DNA from: Solimicrobium silvestre | GTDB taxonomy: Bacteria > Pseudomonadota > Gammaproteobacteria > Burkholderiales > Burkholderiaceae_D | Direction of reading: 5' to 3' | Assembly (NCBI RefSeq): GCF_002976435.1 | Contig: NZ_PUGF01000002.1 | Location: 124,001 to 188,000, forward strand | Length of the DNA stretch: 64,000 nucleotides | In this document: one piece after another, positions 26,838-34,535 of the stretch | How positions within the stretch are numbered: the first letter of the stretch is position 1 | Layout of the letters: each line of letters starts with the position of its first letter | Notes under the pieces: generated by a model | The model's input: the letters and a program-made list of their open reading frames with translations, nothing else | Told to the model about the DNA's origin: nothing | Database searches by the model: none | Program-made: the position numbers and the translations under genes

Positions 26838-27353
26838 CTACATTACACGTTGCCAAATGGAGTAAGCAATCGTGCCATTGCCCGAAGCGCTGGCAGGCAC
26901 TTGATAGGTCAAAATCCCATCTTTGAATGTGTAATCGCGCACCTGTTGCGTCCCTTCCCAATTCGCATAAGACGCGCTACTTATCTTAAAAATCAACTTA
27001 CCCTTAGTTGGGTCGATGGCGACCTGTCCGGTATGGGTGCTGGAACCTAAAACGGCGTCGCGATATTCCTCTGGCGTGCCGCGTGTTTTGTCGCCGCTGC
27101 TGAACTTGGCGCGATTGGGGCGGAAAATTTGTATGGAATAGCGTCCATCCTTATCCACCATTAGCAAGCCGTTGGGATGTTCACCGTAGTTGGTGGTACG
27201 AGTACCGTCAGCAAGTAATTCGTATGCTGAAATCATGACCCATGTGCCTTCCAAGGAAAGCAGCTGTTCCGGTGCAACTGCTACAGCGCTGCCCATCATT
27301 AACAGGGGTGCAGCCATGCTGATGGAAGTGGCGCATTTGCTGGTTATTGACAT
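26838..27353 (-). CDS. secreted lipocalin-like domain protein
   Basis: The protein has 171 residues from the ATG at 27353, preceded by ACGGAGAA. The open frame extends to 27788 but that part overlaps the LysR gene in antisense and lacks protein character. The N-terminus is a signal peptide (TSISMAAPLLMMGSAVAVAP). SLEGTWVMISAYELLADGTR and GLLMVDKDGRYSIQIFRPNR are typical of the lipocalin-like family found near oxidoreductases and LysR genes. It is divergent from the LysR gene at 27520 and probably its target. Confidence 0.82.
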   Translation of the reverse strand: MSITSKCATSISMAAPLLMMGSAVAVAPEQLLSLEGTWVMISAYELLADGTRTTNYGEHPNGLLMVDKDGRYSIQIFRPNRAKFSSGDKTRGTPEEYRDAVLGSSTHTGQVAIDPTKGKLIFKISSASYANWEGTQQVRDYTFKDGILTYQVPASASGNGTIAYSIWQRVM

Positions 27354-27503
27354 GTAGTTCTCCGTAAGTGAATAAAAGTAAAGTGAGCTGGAAGTGAGAT
27401 GCGAAAAGCCGTTGCGAGTTGGTTTTTGCCTTACGTTCCACATCTGTTGGCTACAATACGCCAATACTGACTTGAACAAAATTATCGATCTGTGCACATT
27501 TTC

Positions 27504-27519
27504 TGTGCATAATTGCACA
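27504..27519. promoter_or_regulatory. operator-like palindrome at the LysR start
   Basis: TGTGCA (27504-27509) and TGCACA (27514-27519) flank TAAT, ending one base before the LysR ATG. A further TGTGCACA lies at 27491-27498. LysR proteins often bind such T-N11-A type repeats to repress themselves and control the divergent gene. Confidence 0.5.
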
Positions 27520-28371
27520 ATGAATTCACCTGACTGGAATGACCTGCGATTTTTTCTGGCGCTTATCGACGCCGGTACCTTGTCGGGTGCGGCACGTATG
27601 CTTGGGGTTGAGCATACAACCGTCGCACGTCGTATTGATGCGCTTGAAGCCCCATTGATGGTGCGTTTATTTGATCGTTTCCCGAAAGGTTGGTCACTGA
27701 CATCCGCTGGAATTGCGTTGGTTCCGCATGCACGGCAACTTGAAGAAGACATGCACGCCTTGATGCGCGCCGCCACCGGCTCTGCCACATTGAGCGGCGT
27801 GGTTCGACTTTCCGCTCCACCTGCACTGGCCGCCTATTTATTGGCACCGCGTCTGCGTGCCGTGCTCAGTCGTTTGCCTGAGATTGAAATCGAATTATTG
27901 GGTGAGTCGCGCGAAGCTGATTTGATGCGCCGCGATGCAGATATCGCCTTACGCTTCCGCCGCCCGAGTGCGCCCGGTTTGGCGGTGCGAACACTAACTA
28001 CGATTCCATATAGTTTGTATGCAAGCGCACAATATTTATCGCAGCGCACGCCGCAGCAATGGGAATTTTTAGGTTACAACGAGAGTTTGCGCGATGCGCC
28101 GCAGCAGTTATGGCTAGATAAAATCAGGGGAGAACGCCGTTATGCGCTGCGCAGCAACGATCTGGGCGCGTTGTTTCAGGCCGCTGTTGCCGGGTGCGGC
28201 GTTACGGTCTTGCCAACTTATTTCGAGAAACAGCATTCCGAACTGGTGCGGATCGAGTCAGATTGTCCTGTCAAACGTAAGCTCTGGATAGTGATGCATG
28301 AAGACGTGCGCCGCTCGGCACGCGTGCGTGCCATTGCTGATGAGGTCATTAGCTTGTTTGATAACAAATGA
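27520..28371 (+). CDS. LysR-family transcriptional regulator
   Basis: The protein has 283 residues from the ATG at 27520. The longer frame from 27394 overlaps the promoter of the divergent gene and is rejected. The helix-turn-helix is LALIDAGTLSGAARMLGVEH then TTVARRIDALE (residues ~12-45). The effector domain follows, with the short C-terminus usual for the group that regulates oxidoreductase or lipocalin neighbours. The operator-like palindrome at 27504-27519 suggests autoregulation. Confidence 0.92.
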   Translation: MNSPDWNDLRFFLALIDAGTLSGAARMLGVEHTTVARRIDALEAPLMVRLFDRFPKGWSLTSAGIALVPHARQLEEDMHALMRAATGSATLSGVVRLSAPPALAAYLLAPRLRAVLSRLPEIEIELLGESREADLMRRDADIALRFRRPSAPGLAVRTLTTIPYSLYASAQYLSQRTPQQWEFLGYNESLRDAPQQLWLDKIRGERRYALRSNDLGALFQAAVAGCGVTVLPTYFEKQHSELVRIESDCPVKRKLWIVMHEDVRRSARVRAIADEVISLFDNK

Positions 28372-28437
28372 TCGGGCGCTGTTCCAACATACGGTGGTAA
28401 CTAAAAATGCATCATGTTGTGATTGTTAAACTGACCC

Positions 28438-28452
28438 ATCACATTTTGTGAT
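28438..28452. promoter_or_regulatory. inverted repeat upstream of the indolepyruvate oxidoreductase
   Basis: ATCACA and TGTGAT flank TTT as a perfect palindrome. A looser ATCA...TGAT copy is at 28411-28423. The gene-free stretch 28372-28677 (306 bases) holds these and the 12-base tandem repeat at 28511; no gene is seen there. Confidence 0.4.
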
Positions 28453-28510
28453 ACCGATATCCAAATTGCCTATTTCCACCTGAACTTTATTCTCACTAAA
28501 CTGTGGTTCA

Positions 28511-28546
28511 CAGCAGATTCAACAGCAGATTGAACATCAGATTTTC
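28511..28546 (+). repeat. three 12-base tandem repeats
   Basis: CAGCAGATTCAA, CAGCAGATTGAA and CATCAGATTTTC follow one another without gaps, 130-170 bases before the oxidoreductase ATG. Units one and two differ at one base and the third is more decayed. They could be a stacked activator site or a slippage product. Confidence 0.55.
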
Positions 28547-28677
28547 GATGATTTAATCGTGCTTGTTGTAGAATGTGAACCCCCGCCGTTACCCCGGCTT
28601 CGTCATTTATCCGGCTCTTGTCTTATCCGACATCCAGCACCGTAAATGCCTGTCTAAAGAATAATTTTGGAAAACCT

Positions 28678-31600
28678 ATGTCATCTTCTGTAAAACAGGA
28701 ATCTGCTGGTTCCTCGTTAGCCCCCGTCAGCCTGGACGATAAATACACCGCCAATAGTGGCATGATTTATTTGTCCGGCGTGCAAGCCTTAGTCCGCCTC
28801 CCGCTCATACAACGCCAACGCGACTTGGCAGCCGGTTTGAATACGGCTGGATTTATTTCCGGATATCGCGGCTCGCCGCTCGGTGGTTTAGATCAGACAT
28901 TATGGAAAACCAAAAAATTCTTAGAAACCCAACACGTTAAATTTGTACCTGGCGTCAATGAAGATTTAGCTGCGACCGCCGTATGGGGAACCCAGCAAGT
29001 CGACTTGATCGGCCCGTCCAAATACGACGGCGTGTTCGGCATGTGGTACGGCAAAGGCCCGGGCGTAGATCGTTGCGGCGACGTGTTTAAACACATGAAC
29101 CACGCCGGTACTTCAAAACATGGCGGCGTCATTTTAGTCGCGGGCGATGATCACGGCGCGTATTCTTCAACCTTGCCGCATCAGTCCGACCACATGTTTT
29201 CAGCCGCGATGATACCGATGCTGTACCCATCGAATGTGCAGGAATATTTGGATCTGGGTTTGCATGCCTGGGCCATGTCGCGCTTTTCGGGTTGCGTAGT
29301 CGGCTTTAAAGCCTTGGCAGATACAGTGGAATCCAGCGCATCAATCGACGCTGATCCGTTCCGTTTGCAAATCACCATTCCGACAGATTTTGCGATGCCG
29401 GTTGGCGGCTTGAATGCCCGCTTAACTACAGAAACCTTGGGCATTGAAGCGCGTAAGCAAGAAGCGTTAATGCAGGATTATAAAATCTACGCAGCGTTAG
29501 CTTATGCCCGCGCCAACAAACTCAACCACACCACGATTGATAGCCCAACCGCCAAGCTCGGAATTATCGCTTCAGGTAAATCGTATCTGGATGTGTTGGA
29601 AGCGTTGGAAGGATTAGGCATTGATGAAAAATTCGCTGCCGAAATCGGCATTCGTCTTTTCAAAGTGTCCATGCCGTGGCCGCTGGAGCCGGACGGCGTG
29701 CGCGAATTTGCGCGTGGCCTGGACGAAATTTTAGTAGTCGAAGAAAAACGTCAGATCGTCGAATACCAACTCAAAGAACAACTCTACAACTGGCGCGACG
29801 ATGTACGCCCACGCGTAATCGGTAAGTTTGATGAAAAAGGCGAGTGGGTACAACCGCGCGGTGACTGGTTGCTGACTTCCAAAGCCGATTTTTCAGTAGC
29901 GCAAATCGCCCGCGTTATCGCAGCCCGGATCGCCCGTTTTCATACCAGCGATTTAATTAAAGCGCGTCTGGCCTTTTTAGAAGCCAAAGACGTGGTGCTG
30001 AAAAAGACTGTGGATACACCAACCCGTCCAGCTTACTATTGTTCAGGTTGCCCGCACAATACCTCGACCAAAGTGCCGGAAGGTAGTTTGGCTTTAGCAG
30101 GAATTGGCTGCCATGTAATGGCAACCGCGATTTACCCGGATCATAATAAAACCACCACCCACATGGGCGGCGAAGGCGCGCCGTGGATAGGTCAGGCACC
30201 GTTTTCTACCTTGCCGCACGTGTTTGCCAATCTGGGTGATGGTACTTATTTCCATTCCGGTTATTTGGCAATTCGCGCATCGGTTGCTGCCAAAGTAAAC
30301 ATCACCTACAAAATTTTGTACAACGATGCGGTGGCGATGACCGGCGGCCAACCGGTGGACGGTATTATTAGTGTGCCGATGATGGCGCAGCAAATGGCGG
30401 CCGAAGGCGTAAAACGTATCGCCTTGGTCACCGAAGATTTAAGCCGTTATGCAGATCGTTCGAATTTACCGGGAATAATTACCCTGCATGACCGCAAAGA
30501 CATGGATGCAGTGCAGCGCGAATTACGTGAATTTATCGGTGCATCAGTAATTATTTACGACCAAACCTGTGCCGCAGAAAAACGCCGTCGTCGCAAAAAA
30601 GGCCAATTTCCTGACCCGGAAAAACGCTTAGTCATTAATGACGCGGTGTGTGAAGGTTGTGGCGATTGCGGCGTGCAATCGAATTGCACATCCATTGTTC
30701 CGCTCGAAACCGAATTCGGAAGAAAGCGTGCGATTGATCAATCTACCTGCAATAAAGACTATTCTTGCGTCAAAGGTTTTTGCCCGAGTTTTGTCACGGT
30801 AGAAGGCGGCAAGCTGAAAAAATCTAAAGCAGGAACAGCTAAGCAAGATGATTTCCCAGCCTTGGCTGAACCGCTGTTACCGTCTTGCGATGTCGCTTAC
30901 AACATTTTGTTGAACGGTATCGGCGGCACCGGCGTTATCACCATCGGCGCATTAATCGGTATGGCGGCGCATCTGGAAGGTAAGGGCGTTTCAGTGCTGG
31001 ATATGACCGGCATGTCGCAAAAAAATGGCTCGGTCACATCACATATCCGTATCACCGCCAGCCCTGGTCAATTAAATGCACAGCGGATTGCTACCGGTGA
31101 AGCGGACTTGGTTTTAGGCTGCGATGTGTTAACCACAGGTGCGTTTGATGCCATTTCAAAAATGCGCCCAGGCCGTACTCGCGCCGTAGTCAATATTGAC
31201 CAGACACCGATCGGCACTTTTGCTCAACAACCTGATTGGGAATTCCCGTTGCAGGCAGTGCAAGCATTGATTATGGAATCGGTTGACGGTAATGCCGATT
31301 TTATCGATGCAACTAAATTAGCCACCGCGTTAATGGGTGACTCAATTGCCACCAACTTGTTCATGCTTGGGTTTGCTTATCAAAAAGGCGCGATCCCGAT
31401 TTCTGAAGCGGCGTTATTGCGTGCAATTGAATTGAATGGCGTTGCAATTGAATCCAATAAGAAAAGCTTTTTATGGGGCCGTCGCGCCGCAGTGGATTTT
31501 GCAAGGGTAGAAAAAATCGCCTTGCCGTCGCAACCGATTGTGCTGCGCATGCCAGAGAGTTTGGATAAGTTAATCCAACGTCGTGTTGCGGTGTTAACGG

Positions 31601-32208
31601 ATTACCAAAACAGCGCTTATGCACAGCAGTATCAAACGTTGGTAACGCAGGTTAAACAAGCCGAAGAGAAACTCGGCAAGGGTAACAAGCTGGCAATGGC
31701 AGTCGCTAAATCGGCCTTTAAATTAATGGCTTACAAAGACGAATACGAAGTAGCGCGTTTGTACACCAACGGCGAATTTGCCGATAAACTGAAAGCGCAG
31801 TTTGAAGGTGATTTCAGCGTTAAATTCAACTTGGCTCCGCCGCTGTTTTCAAAAAAAGACGGCGCAGGTCATTTGGTCAAAGCGCAATACGGTTCGTGGA
31901 TGTGGCAGGCATTTAAAGTACTTGCTAAATTTAAAACCTTACGCGGCACGGCGCTGGATATTTTTGGTTATACCGACGAGCGTAAATCGGAACGTAAATT
32001 GTCGGCTGATTATCAACAGATGATGTTGGAACTGAGTGCTAATTTAACGGCGGATAATTTGGATACGGCAATTGCTTTAGCTAATCTGCCTGAAAAAGTA
32101 CGTGGTTTTGGTCATGTGAAAGAACAGGCGATGAGCGAGTATTATCAACAGGTTGCTGTGTTGAAGAATGGATGTGGCACTAGAATTGTTGAGTTAGCTA
32201 GAGTATAA
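28678..32208 (+). CDS. indolepyruvate ferredoxin oxidoreductase, fused subunits
   Basis: The protein has 1176 residues from the ATG at 28678 (GGAAA upstream); a TTG-led frame from 28618 is less likely. The N-terminal half is the alpha subunit with a 2-oxoacid core (GFISGYRGSPLGGLDQTLW) and a TPP-binding region (CSGCPHNTSTKVPEGS, then GIGCHVMA). Two cysteine clusters near residues 655-705 (CEGCGDCGVQSNC and CNKDYSCVKGFCPSF) hold iron-sulfur clusters. The gamma domain (GIGGTGVITIGALIG) and a C-terminal extension follow. It oxidatively decarboxylates aryl- or branched-chain 2-oxoacids to acyl-CoA in amino-acid breakdown. Confidence 0.93.
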   Translation: MSSSVKQESAGSSLAPVSLDDKYTANSGMIYLSGVQALVRLPLIQRQRDLAAGLNTAGFISGYRGSPLGGLDQTLWKTKKFLETQHVKFVPGVNEDLAATAVWGTQQVDLIGPSKYDGVFGMWYGKGPGVDRCGDVFKHMNHAGTSKHGGVILVAGDDHGAYSSTLPHQSDHMFSAAMIPMLYPSNVQEYLDLGLHAWAMSRFSGCVVGFKALADTVESSASIDADPFRLQITIPTDFAMPVGGLNARLTTETLGIEARKQEALMQDYKIYAALAYARANKLNHTTIDSPTAKLGIIASGKSYLDVLEALEGLGIDEKFAAEIGIRLFKVSMPWPLEPDGVREFARGLDEILVVEEKRQIVEYQLKEQLYNWRDDVRPRVIGKFDEKGEWVQPRGDWLLTSKADFSVAQIARVIAARIARFHTSDLIKARLAFLEAKDVVLKKTVDTPTRPAYYCSGCPHNTSTKVPEGSLALAGIGCHVMATAIYPDHNKTTTHMGGEGAPWIGQAPFSTLPHVFANLGDGTYFHSGYLAIRASVAAKVNITYKILYNDAVAMTGGQPVDGIISVPMMAQQMAAEGVKRIALVTEDLSRYADRSNLPGIITLHDRKDMDAVQRELREFIGASVIIYDQTCAAEKRRRRKKGQFPDPEKRLVINDAVCEGCGDCGVQSNCTSIVPLETEFGRKRAIDQSTCNKDYSCVKGFCPSFVTVEGGKLKKSKAGTAKQDDFPALAEPLLPSCDVAYNILLNGIGGTGVITIGALIGMAAHLEGKGVSVLDMTGMSQKNGSVTSHIRITASPGQLNAQRIATGEADLVLGCDVLTTGAFDAISKMRPGRTRAVVNIDQTPIGTFAQQPDWEFPLQAVQALIMESVDGNADFIDATKLATALMGDSIATNLFMLGFAYQKGAIPISEAALLRAIELNGVAIESNKKSFLWGRRAAVDFARVEKIALPSQPIVLRMPESLDKLIQRRVAVLTDYQNSAYAQQYQTLVTQVKQAEEKLGKGNKLAMAVAKSAFKLMAYKDEYEVARLYTNGEFADKLKAQFEGDFSVKFNLAPPLFSKKDGAGHLVKAQYGSWMWQAFKVLAKFKTLRGTALDIFGYTDERKSERKLSADYQQMMLELSANLTADNLDTAIALANLPEKVRGFGHVKEQAMSEYYQQVAVLKNGCGTRIVELARV

Positions 32209-32263
32209 AAGTAATGGGCAGTGGCGTAGATACTGGGTTGAAAAACCAGCATCTATGATTTGT

Positions 32264-32294
32264 GCGTAAGCTGGGGTTTCATCTCAGCTTACGC
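32264..32294 (+). terminator. 10-bp hairpin downstream of the oxidoreductase
   Basis: GCGTAAGCTG (32264-32273) and CAGCTTACGC (32285-32294) pair perfectly with an 11-base loop, 55 bases past the stop. An imperfect hairpin (AGATACTGG and CCAGCATCT) sits just before it. No T-run follows directly. Confidence 0.5.
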
Positions 32295-32369
32295 GCTGAT
32301 TCGTCGCCGCAAGTTTTAAGATGCTTTAACGGTTAGCTAAAACTGTTAATTCAGCGCATCTATCAATGC

Positions 32370-32398
32370 CGTCACTCCCGCGCACGCGGGAGTCTAGA
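32370..32398. repeat. dRS3-like repeat
   Basis: CACTCCCGCGCACGCGGGAG lies within this span: strong CTCCCGCG/CGCGGGAG arms with a central CA. It belongs to the same family as 590-618 and 42764-42783. It lies in the 441-base gene-free stretch 32209-32649, which otherwise holds hairpins and the palindrome at 32443 but no gene. Confidence 0.65.
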
Positions 32399-32442
32399 TT
32401 CGGCAGCCATTCCCTCCCCATATCCCAAGAATGAATGCGTTC

Positions 32443-32464
32443 AAAATGCCCTATTTAGGGCATA
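32443..32464. repeat. 22-base palindromic repeat, copy 1
   Basis: The core ATGCCCTATTTAGGGCAT is a perfect inverted repeat of ATGCCCTA around TT. The whole 22-base unit (with AA before and A after the core) is identical to 42499-42520. Both copies lie in spacers that also hold dRS3-like repeats. Confidence 0.7.
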
Positions 32465-32649
32465 TCCAATGGAATAAATACGCTATAGAATCCTTGGCTG
32501 ATGTGAATAATCAACTAATCAATGGCAGTTGAGTTCCGCGATTTATTAATTCCAAATTGAGTGATTTTCTGATAAAGATTTTTTTAAAATTCTTCGTCAA
32601 ATTTAGACAATCGCTTCGACAATGTTTTAAACCACCAATATGGATATCT

Positions 32650-32841
32650 ATGAATAAGTGGGAATATAAAATCATCAAAGTAAATGCGAAGCGTGAATTT
32701 TGGACGAGCCAGTTCGACATAAAAGCTATTGAAGTGAAATTAAATGAACTTGGTCAACAAGGCTGGGAACTTGTGAGTATTGAAGGTCTTAATAATCGTT
32801 ACGCAACTGCTCCAGTGCTAACAGTCAAACGAGTAGCCTAG
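32650..32841 (+). CDS. DUF4177 domain protein
   Basis: The protein has 63 residues from the ATG at 32650; an ATG at 32557 is in frame but its product is unlike the family. MNKWEYKIIKVNAKREF and LNELGQQGWELVSIEGL are the two halves of the DUF4177 pattern, a small soluble domain found alone or fused in many bacteria. Function unknown. The next gene starts 124 bases later on the same strand. Confidence 0.78.
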   Translation: MNKWEYKIIKVNAKREFWTSQFDIKAIEVKLNELGQQGWELVSIEGLNNRYATAPVLTVKRVA

Positions 32842-32964
32842 GAATGCAAAATGTAGTCGACTGCCTGAACGTCACTGATCGGCAGCGGATTCAGCCGATC
32901 AAACACGCGATTAATTTTGTGGCCAATACCTAACTTAGGCATAGTTTTTAGAAAAAAATCAAGA

Positions 32965-33891
32965 ATGAAAAATATAATTTATTACATAAAATCAAAAATT
33001 GGTTACTTTGTATTGTTCATTTTTATTCTAATGTCAGCGTGCTTATATTATTTTTTGAAAGAGCCTGCAAGCAATTCTCCTCTCGAAAGTAAGCTTCATT
33101 CTTCAGAGGCATGGAAGCAATCTCCATTTGAAAAAAATCGATCTGAATTAAATGAACAGCCGACTGTAAAAGTATTTATTTCTTTGCCTGACCAAATTGA
33201 CCGTTTAATTGCTACCCGCAATCCTGCCAATGCGCTAAAGGCATACTGGCTTGTTACTGACTGTATTCATTTTCAACAATGGGGAAATCTCCCAGTGTTT
33301 GCATTTCCTGTTTTCCGTGAAATGACTGTGACAGAAAAAAGTGATGAAGTTAAATTATGCAGTGGTCTGACAGAGCGCTTAAAGACAGCTAGCCTGGAAA
33401 ATCTGAGTTATGCCGTAAAAAATGGAGTAAGCGGCGCTGCCATTGCCTTTTTACAGGCTGGTCCGTTCGGAGACAAATCTGCACTGGAAAGTCGGCCTAA
33501 TGATCCATTAATAATAGAATGGAAAAAACAGGCAATTGCTCAATTAACGGAGATTGCCAACAATGGCGATTATATGAGCGTACTCGTTTTGGCAAATGAA
33601 TATGATTCGAGTAATGGGGTGGTTGAAAATAATCCATCCTTAGCGTTTACTTACGCTATTGCTACCCGTCAGTTTGACGATCGTTTTGGAATTCCAAGTC
33701 AATTTAATGATGAACGGTTGGCGAGACTCCAGAGCGGTTTGTCACAAGACGAGATCAACACGGCAACGTCATCGGCAACAACTATCTCCGCAAACTGGCT
33801 GAAAAATGTACGCGAACAGGGTGAAATTCTAAGCAATAGTGTCGCTGCCCCCGCTATTTCCCCTCTAAATTTACTAGTTGAATCAAGGTAG
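32965..33891 (+). CDS. membrane-anchored hypothetical protein
   Basis: The protein has 308 residues from the ATG at 32965; the frame from 32917 adds 16 residues without signal character. One N-terminal span (IGYFVLFIFILMSACLYYFL) anchors a periplasmic helical domain. ACLYY is not a convincing lipobox. SVLVLANEYDSSNGVVENNP then SLAFTYAIATRQF is faintly like a Sel1 or TPR unit. The gene is A/T-rich compared with the metabolic genes nearby, as is the fused toxin-antitoxin gene after it, so this block may be acquired. Confidence 0.65.
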   Translation: MKNIIYYIKSKIGYFVLFIFILMSACLYYFLKEPASNSPLESKLHSSEAWKQSPFEKNRSELNEQPTVKVFISLPDQIDRLIATRNPANALKAYWLVTDCIHFQQWGNLPVFAFPVFREMTVTEKSDEVKLCSGLTERLKTASLENLSYAVKNGVSGAAIAFLQAGPFGDKSALESRPNDPLIIEWKKQAIAQLTEIANNGDYMSVLVLANEYDSSNGVVENNPSLAFTYAIATRQFDDRFGIPSQFNDERLARLQSGLSQDEINTATSSATTISANWLKNVREQGEILSNSVAAPAISPLNLLVESR

Positions 33892-33911
33892 TCTACAAAC
33901 TACAATAGGAA

Positions 33912-34496
33912 ATGATTGAATTAAAACAAACCGAAATATTCCGCAAATGGCGTCTGCAACTTAAGGATGACAAGGTTCGGGCATTAATAGCATCGCGGTT
34001 AGATCGACTAAGTTTTGGTCATGCTGGCGATGCGGAACCGATAGGTCAAGGTATTAGTGAACTTCGTATTCATTACGGGCTAGGTTTCCGTATTTATTTT
34101 CAAAAAAGAGGAAACACGATCATTGTCTTACTATGCGGAGGAGATAAAAGCTCCCAAGCAAAAGACATCAAGACGGCAAAAAAATTAGCTGCTGAATGGA
34201 GTGAAAAAATGACTGAGAAATTGACTACGTATGATCCCGCTGAAGATTTATCTTCCGATGAGGCGATGGCAATATTTATGACGGAGGCTTTTGAAACAAA
34301 CGATGCCAGTTACATAGCGCATGCACTTGGTGTGGTTGCAAGAGCAAAAGGCATGGCGCAAATTGCTGTGCAAACAGGCCTCTCGCGCGAGCAACTTTAT
34401 CGTTCCTTTAGTGAGAATGGCAACCCAACATTGAAAACCACCCTTGCCGTAATGAAGGCACTTGGTCTGGATCTAACTGCAAAGGTTCACGAATAA
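33912..34496 (+). CDS. fused RelE/Gp49-like toxin and HTH antitoxin
   Basis: The protein has 194 residues in a single frame. Residues 1-97 match the addiction-module killer family: FRKWRLQLKDDKVRALIASR, then ISELRIHYGLGFRIYFQKRG and LLCGGDKSSQAKDI. Residues 100-194 match the cognate antidote family: TYDPAEDL, then ALGVVARAKGMAQIAVQTGL and SREQLYRSFSENGNPTLKT. These are normally two genes. Codon 99 (AAA) could derive from a lost TAA stop. Met100 (34209) has GGAG seven bases upstream, so the antitoxin can also be made alone. The gene converges on pbpC, 40 bases away. Confidence 0.88.
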   Translation: MIELKQTEIFRKWRLQLKDDKVRALIASRLDRLSFGHAGDAEPIGQGISELRIHYGLGFRIYFQKRGNTIIVLLCGGDKSSQAKDIKTAKKLAAEWSEKMTEKLTTYDPAEDLSSDEAMAIFMTEAFETNDASYIAHALGVVARAKGMAQIAVQTGLSREQLYRSFSENGNPTLKTTLAVMKALGLDLTAKVHE

Positions 34497-34535
34497 AATT
34501 TTGATTGAGTGCAAAGTGTGCCCATGCTGCACAAT

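Noticed and set aside
27354-27788. Upstream extension of the lipocalin-like frame on the minus strand
   Set aside because: It overlaps the LysR gene in antisense, and the signal peptide and ribosome site fix the start at 27353.
28418-28443. Possible CRP site (TGTGAT ... ATCACA) before the oxidoreductase
   Set aside because: The half-sites are 14 bases apart, not the six needed for CRP; only the inner palindrome is kept.
34497-34535. Possible terminator between the fused toxin-antitoxin gene and pbpC
   Set aside because: Only a 5-bp TGTGC/GCACA pair with no T-run is present, too weak to call.
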